Source: Haemophilus parahaemolyticus | GTDB lineage: Bacteria > Pseudomonadota > Gammaproteobacteria > Enterobacterales > Pasteurellaceae | Length of the DNA: 64,000 bases | Reading direction: 5' to 3' | Assembly (NCBI RefSeq): GCF_002015035.1 | Contig: NZ_MUXY01000001.1 | Coordinates: 613,939-677,938 of the forward strand | In this document: positions 53,184 to 61,683 of the stretch, piece by piece | Layout of the letters: each line of letters starts with the position of its first letter | Position numbering within the stretch: position 1 is the stretch's first letter | The notes under the pieces: generated by a model | What the model was told of the DNA's origin: nothing | What the model saw: the letters and a program-made list of their open reading frames with translations, nothing else | Databases searched by the model: none | Made by a program: the position numbers and the translations under genes

Positions 53184-54248
53184 ATGCAAAAACAGATTTT
53201 TAGCGAAGAAGATATTGTTCAGCCAACGGAAACATTTCAAGCTAAACAAATTTTTGATGAAAAAGAGATTGTGATTGAGGAAGATCTCAATGCTTACCAA
53301 TATTTAGACGAAAGCGAAGCAGCTGAAAAAGAATTGCTTTTTGAAGAAGATTTCAAACCTTCACGTTTCCGTGTTCGATTAATTATGGCGGCTCTCGTGT
53401 TATTTTGTATTGCCTTACTTGCCCAAGGTATGCAATGGATTGTAAATGCTATCACCGAGCGGCAATGGATTACGCTGTTCTTTGCCATTGCGTTTTTATT
53501 GCTCAGCGTAACGGGCGTGGGAACGATTTTCCAAGAGTGGCGAAAATTGCGTAAACTCAGACAGCACGAACTCATGCAACAAGAGGCGGAGCAGTACCGC
53601 ACGGTATTGCCGACCACAAGCAGTGAAAAATCGCAAGCATTTTGCAAAAATCTGCTGGCACAGATGCAGGCCACGCCTCAACTTGAACAACGCCAAACTG
53701 CGTGGCAATCACAAATCAACGAATATCTTAACTCAGAACAAGTGATGACGCTGTTTAGTGAAACAGTACTTTCTCCGATGGATAAACAAGCTCAAAAGCT
53801 GATTGCCAAGCATGCCCGAGATAATGCCGTGATTGTTGCTTTAAGCCCTGTCGCCATTGCTGATGTGTTGATGGTTGCATGGCGAAATTTTGCATTAATC
53901 AACAAAATTACCCGCATTTATGGTATGGAACTAGGCTATTTCAGTCGCCTACATCTATTCAAAATGGTAATCAAAAATATGGTCTTTGCGGGCACTACAG
54001 AGTTAGTCGCGGGTATGTTGTCGCACAACGTATTACGTAGACTCTTTGGGCAAGCTATCCAAGGCTTAGGCGTAGGGATTTTAACCGCTCGATTAGGTAT
54101 TAAAGCAATGGAATTTTGCCGCCCTATTACCTTTAAAAATGAGGAAAAACCGAACTTAAAAGTGATGAGTAAAGAGATCTATTTGTCGTTGGTAAATTCA
54201 GAGCAAAAAGAGGCTATTTTTCGTAGAGAAGAACTAAAAAGCCACTAA
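53184..54248 (+). CDS. YcjF-like membrane protein (UPF0283/DUF697)
   Basis: The 354 residues start MQKQIFSEEDIVQPTETFQ, have an acidic N-terminal region, then two membrane segments (LIMAALVLFCIALLAQGMQWIV and ITLFFAIAFLLLSVTGVGTIF), and a C-terminal DUF697-type domain with ALSPVAIADVLMVAWRN. Its function is unknown; it usually pairs with the P-loop protein YcjX, which is not adjacent here. GGAG lies eight bases before the ATG, within an uptake-signal-bearing end of dusC. It is coupled to dusC (one base apart). Confidence 0.85.
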   Translation: MQKQIFSEEDIVQPTETFQAKQIFDEKEIVIEEDLNAYQYLDESEAAEKELLFEEDFKPSRFRVRLIMAALVLFCIALLAQGMQWIVNAITERQWITLFFAIAFLLLSVTGVGTIFQEWRKLRKLRQHELMQQEAEQYRTVLPTTSSEKSQAFCKNLLAQMQATPQLEQRQTAWQSQINEYLNSEQVMTLFSETVLSPMDKQAQKLIAKHARDNAVIVALSPVAIADVLMVAWRNFALINKITRIYGMELGYFSRLHLFKMVIKNMVFAGTTELVAGMLSHNVLRRLFGQAIQGLGVGILTARLGIKAMEFCRPITFKNEEKPNLKVMSKEIYLSLVNSEQKEAIFRREELKSH

Positions 54249-54254
54249 AATAAT

Positions 54255-54360
54255 CTGCACCCTAAAAGTTAGATAAAATAACCAATTTAAGTGTGATAGA
54301 GAGCTTCTTTGGACGATTAAAAACGGAATATCAAAGGTGTTTAAGAAAATAATTTTCTCC
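54255..54360 (+). mobile_element. IS3-family remnant
   Basis: TGCACCCTAAAAGTTAGATA at 54256-54275 resembles an IS3-family terminal repeat. Soon after, the frame from 54290 translates as SVIESFFGRLKTEYQ, the part of the DDE transposase that contains the catalytic Glu, before a stop. The rest of the element is gone. It follows the ycjF stop directly. Confidence 0.7.
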
Positions 54361-54638
54361 TTGTTGTTTAACACGAAGCTATTAACACGCTTAGTCGAAT
54401 ATTAAGCAAGTTAATTATTTTGAATTAAAGAAGGATAGTGATATATTAGCAATGTAGACAAGATTGTTATTCATGGGTACTAGCTAGGGTAGTAATAAAA
54501 TAGATTAGTATTATATTTAGTAATATATAATGTGTTTATGCGTTATACTTATATATCAATTGGATATGCTATTAAATCTAATCTAGCTAGTTCCTCCGTC
54601 TATGACGGGGGATTTTTTATATGCACTAAGGAAAAAGT
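54361..54638. other. AT-rich region upstream of ppiB
   Basis: No ORF of interest. It holds ACTAGCTAG near 54479-54487 and its complement near 54583-54591, and a GC-rich hairpin with T run close to the ppiB start. The ppiB promoter must be here, with several AT-rich candidates. Confidence 0.4.
54593..54618 (+). terminator. Terminator-like hairpin before ppiB
   Basis: CCTCCGTC and GACGGGGG (one T-G pair) with a three-base loop and six T's, 20 bases before the ppiB ATG. It would end any transcript entering from the left, or act as a leader attenuator. Confidence 0.65.
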
Positions 54639-55148
54639 ATGATCACTTTACACACTAACTTTGGCGATATCAAAATCGCATTAAACTTTGAAAAAGCACC
54701 AATTACTGCAAAAAACTTTGAAGATTACTGCAAAGAAGGTTTCTATAACGGTACAATTTTCCACCGTGTGATTGATGGCTTTATGATTCAAGGTGGCGGT
54801 ATGACATCTGGTTTGAAAGAGAAAGCAACCAAAGCACCAATCGAAAACGAAGCACATAATGGTTTAAGCAACAAACGCGGTACGCTTGCAATGGCTCGCA
54901 CTTCAGATCCACATTCAGCAAGTTCGCAATTCTTCATCAACGTGGCAGACAATACGTTCTTAGATTATCGCTCAAAAGAGCTATTTGGTCGTCAAGTAGT
55001 GCAAGAGTGGGGTTACGCAGTATTTGGTGAAGTAGTTGAAGGAATGGATGTTGTTGATAAAATCAAAAGTGTGAAAACAGGTAATAAAGGTTTCCACCAG
55101 GATGTACCTGTTGAAGATGTAGTGATTGAGTCTGTGACTGTAGCGTAA
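54639..55148 (+). CDS. ppiB: Peptidyl-prolyl cis-trans isomerase B (cyclophilin)
   Basis: Cytoplasmic cyclophilin. The 169 residues show [32 protein letters not shown], with the catalytic Arg of FHRVI, and [10 protein letters not shown]. No signal peptide, so it is the cytosolic PpiB form. AAGGAA lies eight bases before the ATG. Its terminator lies between it and cca. Confidence 0.95.
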   Translation: MITLHTNFGDIKIALNFEKAPITAKNFEDYCKEGFYNGTIFHRVIDGFMIQGGGMTSGLKEKATKAPIENEAHNGLSNKRGTLAMARTSDPHSASSQFFINVADNTFLDYRSKELFGRQVVQEWGYAVFGEVVEGMDVVDKIKSVKTGNKGFHQDVPVEDVVIESVTVA

Positions 55149-55153
55149 TTTTA

Positions 55154-55179
55154 TAAGGCAGAGATCTCTGCCTTTTTTT
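55154..55179 (+). terminator. ppiB terminator
   Basis: A perfect ten-base palindrome arm pair AAGGCAGAGA / TCTCTGCCTT followed by seven T's, six bases past the ppiB stop and just before the cca start. Confidence 0.88.
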
Positions 55180-55184
55180 ATACT

Positions 55185-56435
55185 ATGAAAACCTACCTCG
55201 TTGGCGGCGCTGTCCGCGATGCTTTATTAAATATTCCTGTAAAAGACCGTGATTTCTTAGTAGTTGGCTCAACACCTGAAGAACTCTTTTCTCTTGGCTA
55301 TCAACAAGTGGGAGTAGATTTTCCTGTTTTCCTACATCCAGAAACCAAAGAAGAATATGCTCTTGCCCGAACAGAACGCAAAAGCGGACAAGGTTACAAC
55401 GGTTTTATCTGCGATTTCTCTCCTGATATAACGCTTGAGCAAGATTTAATTCGCCGCGATCTGACCATCAACGCAATGGCTCAAGACCTTGCAAGCGGTG
55501 AAATTTTCGATCCGTTTTGCGGATTGCAAGATTTAAAGAATAAAATTCTTCGCCACGTTTCACTAGCATTTGAGGAAGATCCGTTGCGAGTATTACGTGT
55601 GGCACGCTTTGCGGCTCAATTCGTACATTTAGGCTTCAAGATTGCTGATGAAACGACAAAACTGATGCAAAAAATGACTGCTTGCGGGGAACTCGATCAC
55701 TTAACTGCTGAGCGAGTTTGGCTTGAAACGCAGAAAGCGTTTGCTACGCCTTCACCGCATATTTATTTTGAAATATTGCGAGAAGTAGGTGCATTGGCGG
55801 TGCTTTTCCCAGAAGTTGAAGCCTTATTTGGTAAACCTCAACCAGAAAAATATCATCCTGAAATTGATAGCGGCGTGCATACGTTAATGGTACTAGAACA
55901 AGCTAAAAAATTAGCTAAACAGGCAGAAAACCCGATCGCTTTACTTTTCGCTGCCCTTTGCCACGATTTAGGTAAAAGCTTAACGCCTGAAGAGATTTTG
56001 CCTCACCATTACGGGCACGAAGTCAAAGGCATTCAACCGACAAGAAATTTAGCAAACCGCTTAAAAGTACCGAGCGAGGTCAAGGATTTTGCAGTTCTGG
56101 TGACTGAATATCACACCCATTGCCATAAAATTGCAGAGCTTCGGTCTGAAACAGTGTTGAAACTTTTTAATGCGTTAGATGTTTGGCGAAAACCAAATCG
56201 ATTTAAAGATTTCCTGCTTGCTTGCGAAGCAGACAGTAAAGGGCGTTTAGGCTTTGAAAAACAGGAATATTTGCAAGCTAAACTTGCAATACAATATTTT
56301 GAAGTGACAAATAAAGTAGATGTACAACAAGTGATTGCAGATGGTTTTGAGAAACAAGCTATTCGCGATGAATTGAATAAGCGTAGACAGCAAGCCATTA
56401 AGGTATTAAAAGAGAACTTTAAAAACTCAATTTAA
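55185..56435 (+). CDS. cca: CCA-adding multifunctional tRNA nucleotidyltransferase
   Basis: Adds or repairs the CCA end of tRNA. The 416 residues have the N-terminal nucleotidyltransferase domain ([24 protein letters not shown] with metal-binding Asp, [12 protein letters not shown]) and a C-terminal HD phosphohydrolase domain ([24 protein letters not shown]), as in E. coli Cca (412). The ppiB terminator lies directly in front, and no clear ribosome site is visible. It converges with metR three bases away. Confidence 0.95.
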   Translation: MKTYLVGGAVRDALLNIPVKDRDFLVVGSTPEELFSLGYQQVGVDFPVFLHPETKEEYALARTERKSGQGYNGFICDFSPDITLEQDLIRRDLTINAMAQDLASGEIFDPFCGLQDLKNKILRHVSLAFEEDPLRVLRVARFAAQFVHLGFKIADETTKLMQKMTACGELDHLTAERVWLETQKAFATPSPHIYFEILREVGALAVLFPEVEALFGKPQPEKYHPEIDSGVHTLMVLEQAKKLAKQAENPIALLFAALCHDLGKSLTPEEILPHHYGHEVKGIQPTRNLANRLKVPSEVKDFAVLVTEYHTHCHKIAELRSETVLKLFNALDVWRKPNRFKDFLLACEADSKGRLGFEKQEYLQAKLAIQYFEVTNKVDVQQVIADGFEKQAIRDELNKRRQQAIKVLKENFKNSI

Positions 56436-56438
56436 TCA

Positions 56439-57365
56439 TCATTTCAAAACAATCAAACCTGGTAAGGTCGCAAAACTTTGCGATTTTACCGTATTGTGGA
56501 AATCATTGATATAGGCAAAATGTTGGTCTGTTTCACGGAACGCACCATATAAGTTGCTGTAAAGTCCTTGTTGAGTAATTTTACGTGAAACTACATAACC
56601 ACGGTCTAAATATGGTTTTACCGCCCAATATGGGAGGGTCGCAATACCTCGTTTGCTCGCAACAAGCTGGATAATTGCAATTGTCAATTCACTGGTACGG
56701 CGTTTTGGCACAATTCCTGCAGGGCGAAGCACTTTTCGCAATAAATCCAACATATCATCTGGCACAGGATAAGTAATCCAAGTCTCATCTGCAAAATCTT
56801 CGGCTTCCCACACAGCTTTGTGAGCAAGCGGATGATCTTTAGCACAGATACCCACCATTTCATAGGAAAAGAGTGGATGATAAACAATCCCCTCGGTTTC
56901 TTCTGCTTCGGAAACCACCGCCCAGTCGGAACGATGGGTCAGCAATAATCCAACGGTATCAGTATGGAACCCCGATACAATATCCAACTCAACAAGCGGC
57001 CAGTTTTGGCGGAAAGAATCCATTGCAGGCATTAGCCAGTCAAAACAGGTATGGCATTCCACAGAAATACGTAACTCTCCCACTTCTCCTTGTTTTACGC
57101 GTGCCAAATCTAACTCTGCTTCTACCACTTTCGGCAAAATTTCGTGTGCCAATTTCACTAAACGTTCACCCGCAGGGGTAAAACGCAAAGGTGTTGTTTT
57201 ACGTTCAAACAGCGTAAGATCATATTGATCTTCAAGCAATTTAATTTGATGTGAAAGAGCAGATTGAGTGAGATGAATTCGCTTCGCTGCTAAGGAAACA
57301 CTACCACTCTCTTTTAAGGCAAGTAAGGTTTTTAAATGACGAAGTTCGAGAAAAATCGGTTTCAT
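56439..57365 (-). CDS. metR: LysR-type regulator MetR
   Basis: Activator of methionine genes using homocysteine. The 308 residues start MKPIFLELRHLKTLLALKES, carry the LysR helix-turn-helix SVSLAAKRIHLTQSALSHQIKLLEDQ, and the effector domain with ISVECHTCFDWLMPAMDSFR typical of MetR. E. coli MetR has 317. The frame is open for 29 codons upstream, but the family N-terminus fixes the start. No TGAA-N5-TTCA box was seen immediately upstream. Confidence 0.92.
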   Translation of the reverse strand: MKPIFLELRHLKTLLALKESGSVSLAAKRIHLTQSALSHQIKLLEDQYDLTLFERKTTPLRFTPAGERLVKLAHEILPKVVEAELDLARVKQGEVGELRISVECHTCFDWLMPAMDSFRQNWPLVELDIVSGFHTDTVGLLLTHRSDWAVVSEAEETEGIVYHPLFSYEMVGICAKDHPLAHKAVWEAEDFADETWITYPVPDDMLDLLRKVLRPAGIVPKRRTSELTIAIIQLVASKRGIATLPYWAVKPYLDRGYVVSRKITQQGLYSNLYGAFRETDQHFAYINDFHNTVKSQSFATLPGLIVLK

Positions 57366-57397
57366 AGCAGGAATTTTTGAAGAGATGATGAAGGAAT

Positions 57398-57446
57398 GGG
57401 CGAGTAATTTGCAAATTTTCTCTAAAACTTTACCGCTTGCTCGCCC
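57398..57446 (-). terminator. Hairpin with an uptake signal between infA and metR
   Basis: GGGCGAG at 57398-57404 and CTCGCCC at 57440-57446, with an ACCGCTTGC uptake core in the right arm. It starts about 30 bases after the infA stop and probably ends that transcript; the trailing T run is poor. Confidence 0.55.
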
Positions 57447-57477
57447 GTTCAAAACAAGTTAAAACACGAACTTGTGG

Positions 57478-57723
<246 letters not shown>

Positions 57724-57783
57724 TTAAATAAAACGGTGCATATTATACCTTGATAGGCTTAAATTACAACTTTAGCGAGATTT

Positions 57784-58674
57784 TTATTTCCGATATTGGC
57801 TTGGCGTAATACCATAAGCTATTTTAAATGCCTTACTAAAATGTGCCTCTGATTGATAACCAATTTCTAAAGCAACCTCAAGTACACTTTTTGGGGTATG
57901 CTTAAGTAAATACGCACCTTGTTGTAATCGAATTTGGTTAAGAAATCTCTTTGGAGGCATCTGCATTTTTTGCTGGAACACACGACAGAAAGTTGCACGC
58001 GACATTGCTGCCATTTCCGCTAATTGTTCCAAATTCCACTCTGCTTGCGGTTCGTTCAACATTGTTGTCAGCACTTGGTTTAACCTTTTATCTTCAAATG
58101 CTGCAAGCAAGCTCGAATCAACCCATCCTATTTTAAGGGCATATCGTAAAATATAGATAAAAAGCACGTTAGCCAACGCATCAATCACTGATTTTGAGCC
58201 TTGATTAGTTTCGTTAGCTTCTTTTAAGAAAAGTTGTAACAGCGGTTGAACTGGAGTTTCAGGCAAATGAAAATGTAAATAATCTGGCAAAGCTCCTATC
58301 AACAATGCATCTTTTTGATATAAAAAAGAGCCGCAAAACATTTTAAGATCGGGGGATTTCTGCCCAATTTGACGAAGCTCAAATAAACCTTGTGAAGTCG
58401 TTATAGTGGTTGTTTTTTGAGAAAGATTCACTCTACTCTGCATACGATGTGGGCAATTTCGGGGCAAGAAAAAAAGGTCGCCCGCTTTTAAATGGAACGT
58501 ATCTTCCACAAGCGTTAGCCAACATTCTCCTTGTTCAATAATGTGAAAAATACCTTCTTCTTGAGCTAAATTGGTATGATGCTCAACTTGCCAATCTCCT
58601 TGAAATAAACAACGAATATTGATTTTACCTTGCACTTGAGCAAGTAAGGTTAGTTTATCTAAATAGTCCATCAT
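57784..58674 (-). CDS. AraC-family transcriptional regulator
   Basis: The 296 residues start with a cupin-type sensing domain (HIIEQGECWLTLVEDTFHLKAGDLFFLPRNCPHRM) and end with the two helix-turn-helix motifs (NLEQLAEMAAMSRATFCRVFQQKMQMPPKRFLNQ and SVLEVALEIGYQSEAHFSKAFKIAYGITPSQYR). ATG 58674 or the adjacent 58671 is the likely start; the TTG further upstream is not. It is divergent from the AhpD-like gene (110-base gap), its likely target. The effector is unknown. Confidence 0.9.
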   Translation of the reverse strand: MMDYLDKLTLLAQVQGKINIRCLFQGDWQVEHHTNLAQEEGIFHIIEQGECWLTLVEDTFHLKAGDLFFLPRNCPHRMQSRVNLSQKTTTITTSQGLFELRQIGQKSPDLKMFCGSFLYQKDALLIGALPDYLHFHLPETPVQPLLQLFLKEANETNQGSKSVIDALANVLFIYILRYALKIGWVDSSLLAAFEDKRLNQVLTTMLNEPQAEWNLEQLAEMAAMSRATFCRVFQQKMQMPPKRFLNQIRLQQGAYLLKHTPKSVLEVALEIGYQSEAHFSKAFKIAYGITPSQYRK

Positions 58675-58784
58675 AAGATTTTTGCGATAAAGATTGAGAA
58701 ATTCTGACAATTATTATAGCTTATTTTTCTTATAATACACACATCAGTTAAACATACATTATCGTAAATTTAAGGAGAACTATT

Positions 58785-59126
58785 ATGTTTGCAGATTGGA
58801 AAAATGACGTCGCTCATGTGAAAAAATCTTTCGGTGGTTTAGGTAAAAAATATCCTAAAATGTTACAAGCTTACCAAGCACTTGGTGCAGCTGCTGCAGA
58901 AGGTAACGTGTTAGATGCGAAAACTCGTGAATTAATTGCATTAGCAGTAGCCGTTACAACACGTTGTGAAAGTTGTATTGGCGTTCACGCTGAAGAAGCC
59001 GTTCGTGCAGGTGCGACAGAAGATGAAGTTGCTGCTGCATTAGCGATGTCTATCGCTTTAAATGCTGGTGCAGCTTACACTTACTCATTACGTGCATTGG
59101 AAGCCTATAACACACAAAAAGCATAA
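58785..59126 (+). CDS. AhpD-like carboxymuconolactone decarboxylase family protein
   Basis: The 113 residues contain the CMD-family core LDAKTRELIALAVAVTTRCESCIGVHAEEAVRAGATEDEV, with the redox CxxC near residue 64 and the conserved His four residues later. It probably is a small peroxidase or thiol reductase of the AhpD fold; the substrate is unknown. AAGGAGAA lies before the ATG. Divergent AraC-type regulator next to it, and a strong terminator behind it. Confidence 0.9.
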   Translation: MFADWKNDVAHVKKSFGGLGKKYPKMLQAYQALGAAAAEGNVLDAKTRELIALAVAVTTRCESCIGVHAEEAVRAGATEDEVAAALAMSIALNAGAAYTYSLRALEAYNTQKA

Positions 59127-59138
59127 TTTAACGATTAT

Positions 59139-59188
59139 AAAAGGCTGATTTAAATTTGAGCATATACGAATTTTGAAATCAGCCTTTT
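59139..59188. terminator. Bidirectional terminator
   Basis: AAAAGGCTGATTT and AAATCAGCCTTTT with a 24-base loop. It ends the AhpD-like gene on the plus strand and would also end the short minus-strand unit at 59245-59307. Confidence 0.8.
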
Positions 59189-59244
59189 CTATTTCCATTC
59201 CTACATTTCTCTTCTCATCAACGATTAAATCTCCTCATTTCAAA

Positions 59245-59307
59245 TTATTGTTGTATAATCCACCACCATAATGCTAATAAAATGAGTTGATTTACTATAT
59301 TGGCCAT
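59245..59307 (-). CDS. 20-residue hydrophobic small ORF with strong ribosome site
   Basis: ATG at 59307 to TAA, giving MANIVNQLILLALWWW then IIQQ: almost entirely hydrophobic with three consecutive Trp codons. AAGGAGAGGGAGT directly precedes the ATG, a much better ribosome site than most genes here. About 55 bases past the stop stands a bidirectional terminator, so ORF, ribosome site and terminator make a self-contained unit. It could be a small membrane protein, a type I toxin-like peptide or a remnant. I do not recognise it. Confidence 0.5.
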   Translation of the reverse strand: MANIVNQLILLALWWWIIQQ

Positions 59308-59348
59308 ACTCCCTCTCCTTAACAGCATAAAACTTAAACAATTATTGC

Positions 59349-59360
59349 AAAAAAAAAAAA
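59349..59360 (+). repeat. A12 homopolymer between the small ORF and the Sel1 gene
   Basis: Twelve consecutive A's in the shared upstream region of two divergent units. Such tracts change length readily and could alter promoter spacing. Confidence 0.6.
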
Positions 59361-59433
59361 CAAATTACAATCGCTTCTATTATGATCAAGTAAATTTTAT
59401 TTTTCTTATTTATTCGTTGATATAGAAAAAACT

Positions 59434-59898
59434 ATGGCTATTACGACACATTTTTTCTGCTTAACTGCATTTATCTTAGGCATTTTTTATTCAATTTCAG
59501 CAAAATCAAACGAAGCGGAATTCGCGACAAAACATATTGCAAGTAATGAGATGCTTATTACCTATCAAGATGCCAAAAATGACACGCCTTACCAAGCTAA
59601 GGATGAATCATCTTCTATTCATTATTTCCATTCAGCAAGTGCTCCTCCTCCCCCTCCAAAGGAAGATTTTATTCCATCGAAAGAAAAAGATCGTTGTGAA
59701 AAAATGATTTTGTGGTATTACCACGCAGCCGATCAAGGAAATGTACGAGCACAAGTAATGTTAGGATTTAGTTATTTAGACGGTAGGGGTGTTCCACAAA
59801 GTAACACGATTGCAAAAACGTGGTTTAAAAAGGCCTGTGAACAGGGTTATAAAAAATCATGTGATTTTTATCAGCATGTTGTTGATGGGGTATGGTAA
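59434..59898 (+). CDS. Secreted Sel1-repeat protein
   Basis: The 154 residues start with a signal peptide (MAITTHFFCLTAFILGIFYSISA), followed by a low-complexity stretch with a run of Pro (SAPPPPPKEDF) and Sel1-type repeats (WYYHAADQGNVRAQVMLGFSYLDGRGVPQ..AKTWFKKACEQGYKKSCDFY), about one and a half. Sel1 repeats bind proteins. The function is unknown. No obvious ribosome site; promoter region contains the A12 run. Confidence 0.75.
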   Translation: MAITTHFFCLTAFILGIFYSISAKSNEAEFATKHIASNEMLITYQDAKNDTPYQAKDESSSIHYFHSASAPPPPPKEDFIPSKEKDRCEKMILWYYHAADQGNVRAQVMLGFSYLDGRGVPQSNTIAKTWFKKACEQGYKKSCDFYQHVVDGVW

Positions 59899-60253
59899 AA
59901 ATATTCACGAGTATTATTAGCACTTACCATAATCAAGCGATCAATATTCGCTCTCATAGATACAAAGGGCAGAGTTTATTCCTATCCATGCGGTAGAATG
60001 ATAATGTTTGTCTAAGAACTAACTCTGAGCAATTATTTTAAAATTTTTATTCATCTAAGTTTATGCATCAAACTAGCATAAAAAACCAAGAAATTAGCTA
60101 ATCCTAGAATCCATTTCTAAATTAATTTATAAAACCCAATTTTTATTTACAACAGAAAGTTTTAAAAACTAGTTTTTAAAATAAAGTTCTATATTTTATT
60201 AGATTTTTAAATTACAATCGCCAAAAAACAAATCTACATACATAGGACTTTTC
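59899..60253. other. Intergenic region upstream of the Nramp-like gene
   Basis: AT-rich and non-coding. The notable item is a 22-bp perfect palindrome at 60160-60181. TGATAAT near 60000 recalls half a Fur box but the rest does not match. Confidence 0.45.
60160..60181 (+). promoter_or_regulatory. 22-bp perfect palindrome upstream of the Nramp-like gene
   Basis: TTTTAAAAACT and its exact reverse complement AGTTTTTAAAA abut, 72 bases before the gene start. It could be a repressor operator; no known consensus matches. Confidence 0.4.
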
Positions 60254-61522
60254 ATGACACAACAAATCGAAGAACACTCAACTTGGACTTCAAAGTTTAA
60301 AGCACTTGGGCCTGGTATCTTAATGGCATCTGCTGCCGTAGGTGGTTCACACATCGTAGCATCTACTCAAGCGGGAGCTATCTATGGTTGGCAACTTGCT
60401 ATCATCATTATCTTAGCAAACCTTTTTAAATATCCTTTCTTCCGTTTCGGCGTGCAATATACGCTTAATTCAAATAAAACCTTGCTTGAAGGCTATAAAG
60501 AAAAAGGCGGCATCTACTTAGTCATTTTCTTTATCTTGAATGTGATCGCCACGATGATTAACACTGCAGCGGTGGGGATTGTTACTGCAGCAATTTTCAA
60601 ATTTATTATTTCTGCGTTAGGATTAAACTGGGATATCAGCATTCCAGCCGCAAGCACCATTATTATTGCCGTCACACTAGGCATTCTTTTACTCGGTCAA
60701 TACAAATTTTTAGACCGCTTGTCTAAATTCATTATGATCGCTTTAACAGTTTCAACCGTTTCTGCGGTAGTTATCGCAACATTAAAAGGTGGTGTACAAG
60801 TTGCACCTGATTTTATTGAGCCTTCCCCTTGGAATTTAGCCTCTCTTGGCTTTATCGTTGCATTGATGGGTTGGATGCCTGCCCCAATTGAGATTTCAGC
60901 AATCAATTCAATGTGGGTGGTTGCAAAACGTCGTTTAAGCAAAGTGAGCTATCAAGACGGTATTTTAGACTTCAATATTGGGTTTATCGGCACAGCAATT
61001 TTAGCGATTGTTTTCTTAGCACTCGGTGCATTAGTACAATATGGCTCAGGCGAAGTCGTTGAAAAAGCGGGCGTAAAATATATTGCACAACTTATCAAAA
61101 TGTATGCTTTTGCTATTGGTGATTGGTCTAAATTACTCATCGCAGTAATTGCTTTTATGTGTATGTTCGGCACAACCATTACGGTTATCGATGGCTATTC
61201 ACGAGCAAACAATGAAGCATTGCGTATTTTATTAGGTAGAAAAGAGAGTTCAGTGGCAAGCTTAAATATTTGGATGACAGCTGCGGCAGCCATCGGCATT
61301 ATCATCATCCTCTTCTTTATGAGCGATGTAGCGAAATTACTTTCATTTGCGATGATCTGTTCTTTCGTTTCCACACCAATTTTTGGTTGGTTAAACTTCT
61401 CACTCGTTTTAAAAGGTGAGCATCGAGTGAAAGGCGGATTATTCTGGTTAGCTGTTGTTGGTTTAACTTATTTAACAGGTTTTACGTTACTCTTTATTGC
61501 GTATGAACTTGGTTGGATTTAA
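60254..61522 (+). CDS. Nramp-family-like inner-membrane transporter
   Basis: The 422 residues have about eleven hydrophobic segments and the Nramp-like opening GPGILMASAAVGGSHIVASTQAGA. In true metal transporters this position holds DPGN, with the metal-binding Asp and Asn; here VGGS replaces it. The second site, usually MPH in the sixth segment, reads MPAPIE. The protein is thus an Nramp-fold branch whose cargo is unlikely to be bound in the standard way. Own terminator follows. Which ion it carries, if any, is unknown. Confidence 0.8.
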   Translation: MTQQIEEHSTWTSKFKALGPGILMASAAVGGSHIVASTQAGAIYGWQLAIIIILANLFKYPFFRFGVQYTLNSNKTLLEGYKEKGGIYLVIFFILNVIATMINTAAVGIVTAAIFKFIISALGLNWDISIPAASTIIIAVTLGILLLGQYKFLDRLSKFIMIALTVSTVSAVVIATLKGGVQVAPDFIEPSPWNLASLGFIVALMGWMPAPIEISAINSMWVVAKRRLSKVSYQDGILDFNIGFIGTAILAIVFLALGALVQYGSGEVVEKAGVKYIAQLIKMYAFAIGDWSKLLIAVIAFMCMFGTTITVIDGYSRANNEALRILLGRKESSVASLNIWMTAAAAIGIIIILFFMSDVAKLLSFAMICSFVSTPIFGWLNFSLVLKGEHRVKGGLFWLAVVGLTYLTGFTLLFIAYELGWI

Positions 61523-61538
61523 TTTAAAATAAATGTAT

Positions 61539-61566
61539 AGGGCGTATATAAATACGCCCTTTTTAC
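61539..61566 (+). terminator. Terminator of the Nramp-like gene
   Basis: AGGGCGTAT and ATACGCCCT with a four-base loop and five T's. Confidence 0.88.
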
Positions 61567-61683
61567 AGTATTACATAACTATTGTACGATTAAGCAATTA
61601 GCTTGAGTTTCTCGTAAGAGTAGGGTTTATCCCTACTCCCACTTCAATAGCAACTATTTTGTCTACAATGCCTTTATTTTTAT

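Noticed and set aside
59245..59307. Small Trp-rich ORF as a trp operon leader peptide
   Set aside because: Three Trp codons suggest it, but no trp gene follows and the downstream hairpin ends the transcript against a convergent gene.
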